Shown one piece after another: positions 1 through 11,101 of a stretch of 64,000 bases of DNA. The notes under the pieces were generated by a model. That model did not search any database, was not told the DNA's origin, and saw nothing but the letters and a program-made list of their open reading frames with translations. Every line of letters starts with the position of its first letter. The first letter of the stretch is position 1. The position numbers were made by a program, and so were the translations under genes. This stretch comes from Desmodus rotundus (lineage: Eukaryota > Chordata > Mammalia > Chiroptera > Phyllostomidae), in contig NC_071388.1 in the NCBI RefSeq assembly GCF_022682495.2, positions 81,903,073 to 81,967,072 on the forward strand. Reading direction: 5' to 3'.

Positions 1-366
1 ATGCTTGTGTCCCTGCTGCAAATTCATATGTTGAAACCTTAATCCTTAATGTGATAGTCTCAGGAAGAAGGGTCTTGAGGAGTTAATGACATTTAGGAGA
101 AATCGTGAGGATGGGATCTTCATAATGGAATTAGTGCCTTTGTAAGAAGAGAACTATTTTCTTTTTGACCTCCCACCCCCTGCCATGTGAGGACACACCA
201 AGAAGGCAGCTACCTGCAAGCCAGGAAGAGGACTCTCTCTAGAACTTCATTCACCATGCTGCACCCTACCCTCAGAACTCCCAGCCTGCACCACTGTGAG
301 AAGTAAGTGTCTCTTCCTTAAGCTACTCCGTGTCTGTGATATTTTGCTACTGCAACCTGAGCCAAG
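1..366 (+). mobile_element. ERVL-MaLR LTR (MST/MLT1-type), cut by window start
   Basis: The segment follows the order of an MST/MLT1A-type solo LTR in sense orientation: an opening resembling 'aaattcatatgttgaaacct', an 'aatggaattagtgcctttgtaagaaga' block, a 'ccatgtgaggacac' block, and a 3' end with 'cactgtgagaagtaagtgtc' and 'atattttgctac'. These LTRs are ancient non-autonomous retrovirus-like relics shared by placental mammals. The first bases probably lie outside the window. No internal retroviral coding sequence follows. Family assignment is from memory of consensus features, so the exact subfamily is uncertain. Confidence 0.75.
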
Positions 367-3005
367 ACACTCTCCCATCTTTTCTTATGAAGCCAGTCTT
401 CAGTGCCTGGTTCAAGTATCACCATGTGTGTGTGAACAAATAGACAGACTATGCACAAGTTACACAAGAATGTATTTTCACTATAAAAATTATGAGAAAT
501 GCAGACATTCAAATATGGAACCAATCCTTTCTTTCCTCACATATTCCTCACTCAGAGGGTAAACACTATCATTTCAACAATATAAAGTACTGCCTTTCAA
601 TCTTTTTCTATGAAAATGGCATCTCCAGTCCTTTTGACTTTTGCTATTCTGTCCTGCTGTTTGCAGAGCCCTTTGTTAAACTCTGTTTAATACCCAGAAG
701 TGACTTTACAGTAAAGTCGTGAAGCTCAAATTCAGGAATCTTGACTTAACACGTGCTCCTTCCAAAACCCTGGGAGTAGCCTTGGCAATGTATTCACATG
801 ACCACAGTTTTATAGATTTGCAATATTGAGGAGTTCTTGTGTTTTTAAGTGGTTTTAAAATTGCATTAAGTTTCAAGGCCCCACGAAGCCTGGCTATGCC
901 CTTGCTTGCTTATACTATGTTCAAGTACACGATTCTCTTCCCATTTAGAAGGGGGGGTGTTTTCTTTTTTGGTGAGAAGGGGGGTTAGTTTTATTTCTTA
1001 CCACATTTGGCATCAGTTCTTAGCCCACAATAGAATTTTCTTTTCCACACAGCCTACAAAAAGGAGTTTATTTTACAAAGTTCAGTGGCCCGGTCCCACG
1101 CGTCACACTCTGCGGTAGTTAACACTAGTGTAGGAAGCATGTTCATCACTGTGATACTAGAATGGTGTTTTCTTTGAATTCATCATTTCAATGACTTACT
1201 TAGTTTGCTATAACAAGGCACTGGCTTAAAGTGCAGCAGTGAGCTACAATAGAATATTTAAAGTAATTTTATAATAAATGAGCAACTGTAAAAAGAAATA
1301 TCACACCATCTTCTCAGCTTGAAACAGATATAAAAATGCAAATCAATCACATAAGGTAATTTTGCAGATATTGCTTTTTGCAGCAACTATATAAATTAAG
1401 ATCATTTAAACACTCATGATAACTGTGTGTAAGAAGGAAACCCACTGATACAATAAGAATGAGGTAGGGCATGCATTTCGATATTGGTAAAACTGGTCTA
1501 CACTTTCCAGTGCTATGGCTTGGAAGAAACATTAATTGAGCAAATCTTAATCAGTGGGACTAGATGACAGTCAAATTAACATAAAATTTTTGGAGTGTTT
1601 TTCATAATCAGTGAATATCAAACTCAAGTATTTCAGGAGCCATAGTATGGAGATGGTAGAATGGTTTGTGAAAAGTTTCACAGATATTTAAATCCAGTAT
1701 TCATGACTTAAATCAATTCATATTCATTAAGTAGGAAAAGTTCTTGCTAATACTGCTCCCATTGATCAGCACAGCCTCACAGAGATTCAGGAGATAATAG
1801 CTGTTCTCCGAAGTAGCTCGCCCGCGTCTAACACAGCTGCAGTGAGCATAGCAAGTCAAGAAAAGAGGTTGTGGCCATTTTGTAGAAGTTTAGCCTGTAT
1901 TTTAATTGCTCTAAAGAGCACTGGGAATAAGATAGTTGATTTTTATTGAAAAATTTCAATAAAACAGTTTAATAGTTTAATAGTTGAAAAAGGCCTGAAA
2001 CTGAGTAAACTCTTTATTGTTTATGTATAAGAGGTCAGAGAAGGAGAAAGCACTAATTACAAATGTCTTTATTACAAATGAAGTTGCACATGAGACACAC
2101 TAGCAGGGAAGATTATTGTAGAAAAATCCTTAGTTATGAGGTTCAGCAGGCAAATGCAAAACCTAGGGTCTTTGTCCTCTAATGTTTTTGGCTTTAAGAA
2201 TGGCACACAGTTGAGGAGGTGCCATAAGAGAAATGGTATTCACTAAGAGGCTTTGTAAAAAAGAGCATATGCACGGAGTAAATGTAGTGAAGGGCACAAA
2301 ACACTGAAGGCCGATTTCAATGAGAAGAAGATTTGGAAAGCTAAGTTATTTGGGGGTCCTCTAAAGAGAAATAGAGGATAAGAGGGTAGGATGTCCTGCT
2401 CAGATATTTCAGGGGTCCTAATAACTTGTTTGGGTCACAGTTGTCACCACATCTGTATGACATACATAGCCGTGAAGACAGTTAACTGTAAAGAGATTTC
2501 CTGAGGTGATATTTCTAAGTCTCTTTCAATTTAAGGATGTAATATAACAAGGTTCTAGAATCTAGAATCAAATGACAGTTTGATAAGATACTGCTGGTAA
2601 ACTAAGTGATTATTTCTGATAAAATGTCAATTAAGATTAGACAAAACAGGAATTTAGGGAGGCAGAATCTTTAATTAGTTAAATGGAAGAAGAGTTTATT
2701 TTCATCAACCTATTCGAATAGCTTGCATCCAAGATAAAAGTGAGGATTGTTGAAATCAATGCTGCTAAGAAGCCTATCAGGCGTGACTATTGAAGTCTGA
2801 GTTGCAAATTCAAAATTACACCAATATAAAATAAAGTGAATGTGTCTTTGACCCTTTAAGATTAACTTAAAGTTTTGAATTATGTTATCGTGGAAATCAG
2901 CTATATGTGTGACAATGCTTATCAGTGCATGCAACACAGGACAGAAACCCTGAAATGGTCAGCAGCACGCACTCAGCCACCTGTCTTTTGTTCACCAAGT
3001 TCTAG
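367..3005. other. unique-looking non-coding DNA, no gene seen
   Basis: About 2.6 kb of AT-rich sequence without a convincing ORF or an element I can name. The short open frames here lack recognisable domains and overlap on both strands. A small 'taatagttt' iteration sits near 1970-1986. Confidence 0.5.
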
Positions 3006-3165
3006 GACCATGTTCACGTTGTACGAGGTACCAGGGTCCTCGGCCTCAGGGAACACACAGTCTAGTCAAAGAGACACATATTTCCTTTAATAATAAAGAA
3101 ATATATACTTATAAATTGGGATAATCATTTAAAGAAGTACAGAAAAGCATATAACAGAAGAACAT
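3006..3165 (-). mobile_element. L2-like LINE fragment
   Basis: The order 'ggtcctcggcctcagggaac', 'cacagtctagt', then 'aaattgggataat' and 'agaagtacag' resembles the antisense of a common L2-class fragment (typically 'cctcatggagcttacagtctag' followed by 'tgataagtgctatgaag'). It is heavily diverged, as expected for an element that predates the placental radiation. A related LINE family is possible. Confidence 0.45.
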
Positions 3166-3289
3166 ATTTTAATCTAAGCTTCATTTAAGTATCATTTACA
3201 TTAAAATATAGACTGGGGTTTCAAACTCATTTTCACTGGGGGTTTGGGGGTGAAAACTCCGATTCTGATTGGTTTTTTTTTGCTTCCTT

Positions 3290-3611
3290 ATATTCCAAAT
3301 TGCTGATTTGATTCTTAGCTTCATCTACTCTACTGTTGATTCCATGGAATATATTCTTCATTTCAAATGTATTTTATATTTCTGACTGGTTCTTTTTTAG
3401 TGGTTTCCGTCTCCATTTTTATGTTTCCTATCTCTTTGTTGAAGTTCTTACTAAGTTCACCCACTATTCCCCTAAGTTCATTGTGCATTCTTATAACTAA
3501 TATTTTGAACTCTGCTTCTGGTAGATTGCTTTTCTTCATTTTATTTAGGTTTTTTGTTTATGTAGTTTTTTTGTGTTCTTTTATTTGCGACATGTTTCCT
3601 TTTCTCCTCAT
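3290..3611 (-). pseudogene. L1 ORF1 (RNA-binding protein) N-terminal remnant
   Basis: L1 ORF1 encodes a trimeric coiled-coil RNA chaperone required for retrotransposition. Here only the N-terminal region is left: the basic start MRRKGNMSQIKEH, the NLPEAEFKILVIRM block and part of the coiled coil, with in-frame stops after about 17 and about 90 codons. The RRM-like and C-terminal domains are absent. It is recognised by similarity to the usual mammalian ORF1 start (Met, basic residues, then NxPExEFxxxVIRM-like). Non-functional. Confidence 0.65.
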
Positions 3612-5010
3612 TTTGGCTGCCTCCCTGTGTTTGTTTCTATGTATTAGGTAGAGTTGCTCTGTCTCCTAGGCTTGGTAGAGTGGCCTTAACTAGTAGGTGT
3701 CCTAAGGGGTCCAGTGACATAGCCTCTCTCATCACCCAAGCTGGCATTCTAGGAGTAGCCCCCATGTGGGCTGTGTACACCCTCTATTTGTCATTGAGAC
3801 TTGATTGCTGTTGGCACCTCAGTGAGAGGGATTTACTGCCAGTTCAATTAGCAACGAGGAGTGGCTGTGACCACAGACCACTAGGGAGGATCTGCTGTGC
3901 AGAGGCCCAACCCACAGGGCAGGACTTACTTCAGTGGGGCTTCGGTGCCTGCTGAGTCTGCTTCTTGAGTGTGCCACTTGTGGAGGTGGTTGGGTAGTGG
4001 TGCTTTGACATGGTCTGAAGCTGTCCACCGGTGGCTATGGCTCAGAGGCTTCCCAGGAGGTACAGGCCAAGGTCAGCCTCCACCTGTGTTTTGCCCAGGG
4101 CTGTTTGTCATGAGATACAAAGTGAACTGCAGATGGCTGCAGCTTGTGTTGGTGTTGGAGGTGCCCAGGTAAGGCTAAGCTATGAATCAAGGCCTGCTGC
4201 TGCTTGTGCTAGGCCTTGGGCTACTTAGCAAGAGGGACAGGGCATGCTGAGGCCAGATGCCACTTGTTTGAGAAATTTTAGGAAAATCTGAAGCATGAGA
4301 CAAAACAGACCATTTGTATGGAAAAGTCATTGGAAATAGTTTGGATGGGCTGGAAATCTTGGTGGGGCACAGCCTTAGAAAATTACCAGGATGGGGAAAA
4401 CAGTATACACCAGGTTGTTGGAGTCTCAGATAGGGCACCAACCTGCTGGCTCTGTGGGTAGAGGGCTTATTAAAGGAACAATGACCTCTGCCAATACTTC
4501 TGTCTGGGAGAAAGCTACACCCCCAGGCTTGCCTTGATGCCAGACAATTTTATTCCTTCCCATATGTCTCTGGTGCCTTTCAAGCTGCTGCCTCAGGACT
4601 AGAGCCCAGAGTGAATGAGTCTGAGTAAGTCTGTGCATGAGCCCTTTAAGAGAAAATGCTTGGGGCTCTAGGAGCCCTCCATCTCTCCCAGCCTCAATCC
4701 CCACTGGTTTTTACAGCCAGAAGTTACAGGAACTGTAACTTCTTTCTGGCACTGAAAAACTGGTGTGGAGCTGAGCCCTCTGTCTCCTCAGGGGGTACCT
4801 TTGCAGCTGACTTGATTTTTATCTGCCATGGGTAAGTGGGACCAGCCAGTTCTGTTTCTCCATTTCTCCTACCAGTCTCAGTGTGGCTTCTTCTTTCATT
4901 CTCTAGTTGTAAGATTTCCATTCAGCCAGATTTCAGGTGGCTCTGAATGATGATTTTTCTGTAGTTTAGTTGTGATTTTGATGTCCATCTTGGACCTTTA
5001 GAATATTTAA
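3290..5010 (-). mobile_element. L1 LINE 5' part, antisense: 5'UTR plus start of ORF1
   Basis: Read on the minus strand, ORF1 begins with a Met codon at 3611-3609 and reads MRRKGNMSQIKEHKKTT before a stop. Downstream frames give L1 ORF1 coiled-coil-type pieces such as NLPEAEFKILVIRMHNEL. Upstream of ORF1 (plus-strand 3612 to about 5000) is about 1.4 kb of relatively GC-rich 5'UTR ending near 'gatgtccatcttgga', which resembles the complement of the L1 5' terminus. Unusually, the 5' end is kept while everything after the first third of ORF1 is missing, the opposite of normal 5' truncation. ORF1 is broken and the copy is dead. Confidence 0.75.
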
Positions 5011-5387
5011 AAAATGTTTTTTTTCTGAGCAACAAAATGTTGCACATGGTGGGTGTGTGATATAGTTTTAGGAATGAGTAAGACTCACTTATACCAAGGA
5101 TTGTTTACAAAAAAGTCAGATAGAGTTTTCATCTGATTCAGGGAATATAAGTATATCATCACTTGGATATTTTGTTTTCTTTTTTTGTGTAAGGTGGCCT
5201 TATTGGTAAATAAATCCTAAGAGTGTAGTTTCATTTTCTATCTATATACATAATCAACACATCCTACCTGGTGTATTTTGAATTCACTATATTTAATAAG
5301 GAACGAAAAACCTCTGACTTCTTACCCTTCAAGAAGGCTAGGTTAGATTTCTATCTCCTCAGTCTCTGAGACTTCCTCTAAAGTAGT
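5011..5387. other. short non-repeat stretch, no gene
   Basis: AT-rich sequence between the L1 5' end and the DNA transposon. No coding or regulatory signal was recognised. Confidence 0.45.
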
Positions 5388-5592
5388 CTTGTTCAATAGA
5401 ACTTAATGAGATGATGGAAATGTTCTATAATGTCTGTGCTGTCCAATGCGATAGCCACTAGCCACATGTGGTAATTAAGCTCTTGAAATATGGCTAGTAT
5501 GCTAAATTTTAAATTCTATTTAAATGTAATTACTTTAAATTTAAATGTAAATAGCCACACGTGGCTAATGACTACACTATCGGGCAGTGCAG
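5388..5592. mobile_element. palindromic hAT-like DNA transposon (MITE)
   Basis: Two inverted arms are visible. The left arm contains 'ctgtccaatgcgatagccac' followed by 'tagccacatgtgg'. The right arm contains 'agccacacgtggctaatgac' followed by 'gggcagtgcag', which is the imperfect reverse complement. The AT-rich centre is of the 'atttaaatgtaatta' type. This is the familiar placental-mammal repeat with 'tagccacatgtggcta' cores, belonging to the Charlie-type hAT group; I cannot name the subfamily safely. It is non-autonomous, with no ORF. Confidence 0.65.
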
Positions 5593-8092
5593 CCAGAGAG
5601 GATTATAAACAATACGTTCCACTTGGGAGGGTTTAATTGAAGACGTCAATACCTCAGTTATAATAAATGATGAAGGATCAAGCATGGACAATATTGCAAT
5701 CTACTCCTCCAGCAGAAAATTTGTAGACCATGTTGAGCTGCATGCAAACTTGAGGAGGAAATCAACACACAGCAATGCAATAAATTGAAAAGGCAATTTC
5801 AAAAGAAGTGTAAGTAACATTCTGTTAAAAAAATTATACTAAAATGAAGACAGAAAGGAAAAAATCCCTCCAAAGGAAAAAGGAGCCAAAAACCCACAGT
5901 AAAACATATCCCTTTTTCTCATTCAGCTAGAGAACAGAAGCAGCACAAAGAGAGAGATTAAGGACTATGGGTAAGCCTAGAGTCTCATTGTTTCAATGTG
6001 TGCAAGTATTTATGTGGCAAGGGAGAAATAGGGTAGTGACTACAAAAACATTGATTTGAAAAGGTATGAGCCAACAGGGACCTATGGTTCAAAACATTAG
6101 TAACACTGTAATCCAGAAAACCCCTGGAATTTGCAAATCGGACTATTTCCTTTGCTAGCATGACAAGGGAAACATTTCAAATGATTTGCTTACCATGGTC
6201 AGCACTCTGAAGTTATTGTTCTGTGCTTCCTAGTTAAAAAAAAAAAATAAAGCAACACAAACAAAACATCCCAAACCTCTCTTTATTGTAATTGTGCATG
6301 GCAGGTTATGAATGTAAATTCCTTGACAATAAAATAAAAATATACCCCCGGGATGCAAATTAAATTATACTTCCCTGAAATTCTCATTTTGTATTATTTT
6401 AGAAAGTGCCTGCATCTGTCATTGTTATTTAGTACATATTGACCATGTTACTGCAGTGGTGACGGTGGGCTTTGTTCTAGAAGACAAATGTCTTTCACGT
6501 GCACTTCTTGCAATTTATTTTCACTGTGTAGAGATAATCGGTGAGTTTTTAGATATTTAAATGCATGTCTTTAAAAAGATTAATATTTCAGCATGCTTTT
6601 CTTGCTACCGAGAAGAAAAAAGGCAGGTTTTGTTCAGTTATTACATACTGGTGATATTTTATTGTTGCCTGAATCATTAAGCTTTAAAAAAATCCCATTA
6701 ATTGGCTACTTATTTATACAAATGCACATAGCGTATCCTAAAAAGCATATAAAATTGGCCTGGATGGGATAAAAATAATCCAACATGTGCTTGGCTTTCT
6801 AAAGCATAAGTAACATGGGGATAGCCATGAAATGTGTTCAAAATTGCTTCTTTACACAGCCTGTGGGGTAAAGTGAGTGACGTGTGTTCAGCACTGGCGG
6901 TCATGGAGGAGGAGCGCCATGGTTACCCTGCTGAGAGCAAGCCGCCTGGCAGGAGATTCCATTTGAATTTTGCTTGTGTTTTAAAACCTGTCTTTTTTTT
7001 TTTTAATACCACAGTAATATACAAGTATTTAAAGGAACTATAGTATTAAAACACAACTCTTGGCTAATATTTTGGTTAATTTCTTTTAAGTATTTTTATG
7101 TCTTTAGGTTTATTTTATGTATGTGTAATCATACATTTTCATTACTCATTCTTTCACTTGGCATTAAGTGTTATAAAGCAGGTTTCCCATTGCTTTGTAA
7201 TATTGAGAAACATTATTTTCTTACTGACTACATACTTTCAAAAAAATCCCTGTGACTGAATGACTGACTCAGAGACTCAGGTATCCTCATCTAGGCCGTA
7301 TATGACTCAGAACTCTGTATGTTTGAAATTCCCCCGCTTGTTATAATCTTTGAAAGTAGTTTAATAAGATACATAAGATGAACCCAAATCAGTAAAATGT
7401 CCTTCTCATATATAACGTAGTTAATATGGCTTTTTTAGAAGAAAAGCAAAACTACCTTTAAATGCTTAGACAGTCACTCATTGTAGTCTCCCTGGTTCCA
7501 AAGTCTGAAAGTGAACGAAAGGTGCCTCCCAAGGGGTGAGGGCAGAAGAGCAAAGCACTTGGGGATGCAAGTTAAAGAGCTTTTCTTAACCTGCTAACGG
7601 GGGGATCAGTGCTTAGAAAGAGAAAAGGGAAACTGCTGCTCTCAGTATTTGCCAGAGGACATGGACTACTTTTCTGAGGCACAGCCAAGGTGGCCACCCC
7701 TGTATTGAATAATGTAAATAAATAGACTTTGCCTCAGTAGGCTAGGGGAAAACCAGGAGCCTTTTAAAGAGCAGAGAAACCAAGGAGATAAAGTAGTTTC
7801 CAGATGGAAGAGGAAGGATCAAATACACTGAATATGTCAAAGAAGTAGAGAGAGAGGACTTTCCATCGTATTTGGTGAGAAAAATTCCTTTTAAGGGCCT
7901 CCACAACAACAATTTTAGTAAAATTGGTAATAATGAACAATTCATGTTATTAAGAAGGGTGGGAGTAGGTAAAGAATTAATAATGTAGGATATAGATTGC
8001 AAATTTGAGGCTCTTAAATATAGAAGGAATTAAAGAAATAAGATGGTAGCTATGGAAGTTAGCATCCATAAGAATTCCCTTAAGACAGATGA
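5593..8092. other. unique-looking non-coding DNA with an octamer motif
   Basis: About 2.5 kb without a recognisable gene. It holds an A-run with 'aataaa' near 6239-6252 and a perfect POU octamer (atgcaaat) at 6353-6360 next to 'taaatta' homeodomain-type sequence. A short GC-richer block with several CpGs lies at about 6870-6960. No exon with a supported reading frame was found. Confidence 0.45.
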
Positions 8093-8605
8093 AGTCTGTC
8101 CAAGTTTTCTAATCTGCTGTGACAAATTTTCACAAACTTAGTGACGTAAGATAATACAGTTCTGTAGGTCAGAAGTCTAACATGATCTCATGGGGCTAAA
8201 ATCAAGGCATCAGCAGGGCTGCCTGCCTGACTGTGGGCCCAGGGAAGGATCCATTTCCTTGCCTTATCTAGACTCCTGAGGCCACTGGTGTTCTTGGGCT
8301 TGAGGCCCTGTTTCACCTCCTTCAAAGTTAGCAAAGGCCAGCCAGTCAGACCCTTCTCACGTGGCCTCACTCTGACCTAGCTTCCGTTGTCATTTTCTTC
8401 TCTGACCTTCTTCTTCTGCCTCTATCTTCCACCTTGAAGGTCCTCTTATGATTGTATTGGCCTCACCAGGACAGTCAGGATACATTTCCTTTTTCAAGGC
8501 CCTTCACCACATCTGCAAAGTTCCTTTTGCCATGTAAGGCAACTCTCATGGGTACTAGGCTTAGGATGTGGACATTTTTAGTAGGCCATTATTCTGCCTG
8601 TTAAA
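8093..8605 (-). mobile_element. MLT1-type LTR, antisense
   Basis: The plus strand shows the reversed MLT1 order: 'tctgctgtgacaaattttca' near the start, 'cagttctgtaggtcagaagt', 'gggctaaaatcaaggcatca', 'gcagggctgcc', then 'tccttgcctt', 'cttctcacgtggcctcactc', 'tgattgtattggcc', 'catctgcaaag', 'ttttgccatgtaaggcaac' and finally 'ggccattattctgcctg'. This is a near-complete solo LTR of the mammalian MaLR group. No internal region is attached. Confidence 0.75.
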
Positions 8606-9470
8606 ATACCTACACCTATATATAAAATGAGTATAAAATGAGATACATGAATTCAGTGGAGAGGAATATACTGAATTGATGAAAATGAAAAATATGAGTA
8701 CTGTGTAGCACTAAGTTGCTTCAGCAGCCAAAAAGGACAAGTTAATCTGAATCATGATGTGTAGGTCATCTTGTCTCCCAACAGATAGAAGGAAGAGACA
8801 GCTTATACAGACACAGATGTAGATACAGATGTGTCTACACGTACAGATGTACACAGATACATCTCTATGTACACGTCGATACAGATAGCTCTATTGATAG
8901 ATCTGTAGGTGTATGAGAGAGTTACAGAAATGGAGAGAAAAAGGTAAAATATGGAGCTTAGAATACATGATCAGTGAAGGAGCCGATATACAGTGAAAAG
9001 GTGCAGAATGGGAGGCTTCAAGTAAAAGTCAGTCTTGAAAGGTGTTTGAGGGCCCTGAAGAATTCTACAGAGGATGCACAAGAGGATGGCAAATAACATT
9101 CAGGATCCTGATAATGCTTAATAGGATAAATGTGTAGTGGGTCAAATCTTTATGGTACTAAATACTCCTCCAGCAATCGTCAGTACAAGCAGAAAAGAAG
9201 AAAACACACTCAGGAGAGACAGAGGGACAGGAACCAATTTTCAGTGCTTCAGTGAGTGGCCTCAGAAGCTTAGGATTATGGTAAGCGCCAGAGCACTGAA
9301 GTGTCACATGTACTTTGTGACAGCCCGCACATTAGGGGGTGAGAAAATTTAGGAATTTAAGTAACGGATCTAAGCTCTAATCTTAAAATGCCACTTTATT
9401 TATATAATAAATCTCTATGATCTCAAAAGCTTCAAAAATGTATAACTGAATCCCTAAAGGGACTCCCTTG
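8606..9470. other. non-coding stretch containing a degenerate GATACA-like repeat
   Basis: No gene seen. It includes a decayed tandem array (listed separately) and a twofold 'gtataaaatga' repeat near 8621-8643. Confidence 0.45.
8800..8912. repeat. degenerate microsatellite, (GATACA/GATGTA)n-like
   Basis: Repeated blocks such as 'agatgtagatacagatgtg', 'cagatgtacacagatac' and 'gatacagatagctc' form an imperfect hexanucleotide-scale array that has accumulated substitutions. Confidence 0.6.
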
Positions 9471-9670
9471 AGAATATAAGAGCACTGGCTTTGATTTCAG
9501 AAGTACCTGTATCGGAATTTTGTCTGTCACTCATTAGTTATGTAACTTAATGCAGCCTTAGTTTCTTTATGTGTAAAATAAAGATCATACTTAACTTGTT
9601 GGGTTTTTAGGATTAAAAGGAATACAACGTGACTAATAATACTTGGCATATGGGACATATTTAATCAGCT
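9471..9670 (+). mobile_element. MIR SINE
   Basis: Sense MIR order: 'agcactggctttgatttcag', 'tcactcattagttatgtaac' (core), 'cagccttagtttctttatgt', 'gtaaaataaagatcatactt', 'gttgggtttttaggatta', then 'taatacttggcatatgggac'. An ancient tRNA-derived SINE with an L2-type tail, moderately diverged. Confidence 0.75.
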
Positions 9671-10943
9671 ATTTTATAGCAGTATAATTGGAAAAAGTCT
9701 CAAAATCCTTAATATGCTTTTGATAAATCTACCTGACCAAAATGTTGTTAACTAGTTTCAAGAACTGCTTTTGTTTTATACTTTTACATTCAATAAATGG
9801 TACATTTGAGAGATTTCCTTTGGGTTTCACAGTAAATTGGCAAAGTAATGATTTTACATTTGGTTCTTTTCTTAATGTCTAATGGAAGTAAAATAACTTC
9901 TAGATTATTTCAAATGCAGTGAAAACATAAATAGCAGTAGTTTGCCAGCTGCAAAATTGATGCTGAAGGTACTTAAATGGCACCCAGAATGTTGAATGCC
10001 ATAATCATAAGCCAATTCAATGCTACCACTTGGCTGAAAACATGCGTTAATGTCTTTAAGTAAGTAGAACATCTCTCCCTTGAAGTAGTCTGTTAGACTG
10101 CAGTGTGGGAGCCTTGAACAGTCAGAATGTTATACGACTTACATCAGTTCTGGAGCCCCTTCTTGTATGCTTCCCAGTAATCCCACCCTGTATGAATTTT
10201 AAGGATCATATACCTATGAGGTGCTTGATCAGCCTCTAGATGGCTTTTTTACATTCTTGAAAATTCTATTAGTGGTTTGTTTTCCCCATGAATAAGCTTG
10301 TAGATAATACAAAGCCATATGTCTCATTTTCTCAAGTGAATTAACACTGGGTGGGCAAAATTCACATATTTTAAATATATTCTAGATCTTAGAGTATCAC
10401 TTAAAGGGAATTTCCCCCAGTATAAAAATTTAGCATTAATGGGAAATTATTAAATTTTAATACTTGTCATTCTACCTCTTCCACAGATTTTCTGATGTCT
10501 CAGCTACAAAACAAACAAAACACAGAAAGTAATTCTAAGTCATTTCTTTGGTTGGAAAATATGTGTCAGCATCCTGTGTACACCCCCTCAGTGGCATTCC
10601 AGAGTGCTGTACTTGTCCCCTAGCCTGCTGCTCCAGGCCTCACAGCGTTGCTTCCATTTAGTTAATAAAATACTCATATTAGGTATCTGAGCTGTTCCTG
10701 TTAACTTTGTTATTGGTACCCATGCTGTGCACTTCATCTCTGCCTCTTCTATACATCATTGTTTACATGAAACCACTAGTGCCTCTTTCCCTTTATGATC
10801 CTAAGATGCTGTAATCCAGTGAGCAGTAATGAGTAGAAATCCACTATACAGGCCACCCTATAATCAGCTTTCTGTCCCTTTCACCCCATCCTTCATTTCC
10901 CTTTCTCAAATACAGACATAATTTGAAGTGGAGGAAATGACTG
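9671..10943. other. unique-looking non-coding DNA
   Basis: No element or gene recognised in about 1.3 kb. The short open frames have no domain character. Confidence 0.45.
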
Positions 10944-11101
10944 CAGGCATACCTCCTTTTATTGCATTTTGCACTATTGAGCTTCACAAGTGTTGTGTTT
11001 TTTACAAACTGAAGGCAAACCCCTCCACCAGTATAATGATTATGACTCACTTTATTGTGGTGGGCTGGCACCAAACCACAGCCTCTCTGAGGTGTGCTTA
11101 C
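10944..11101. mobile_element. Tigger-like (Tc1/mariner) MITE with inverted ends
   Basis: The left end 'caggcatacctccttttatt' and the right end 'cagcctctctgaggtgtgct' are imperfect inverted repeats of the Tigger-type terminus (caggcatacctc). Inside are 'gttgtgttttttacaaactg' and 'ttattgtggtgggctggcac', matching the usual internal blocks of these short elements. It is about 158 bp and non-autonomous. An intact TA duplication is not obvious. The overlapping open frames on both strands across this region are accidental. Confidence 0.65.

Noticed and set aside
6850..6965. A possible small exon ('ctttacacag' acceptor-like site, GC-rich block)
   Set aside because: No donor site with a consistent frame and no recognisable peptide; splice-like signals this short occur by chance.
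8800..8912. A CRISPR-like array of short repeats
   Set aside because: Units are hexanucleotide-scale and degenerate with no spacers; this is a decayed microsatellite in a mammalian genome.
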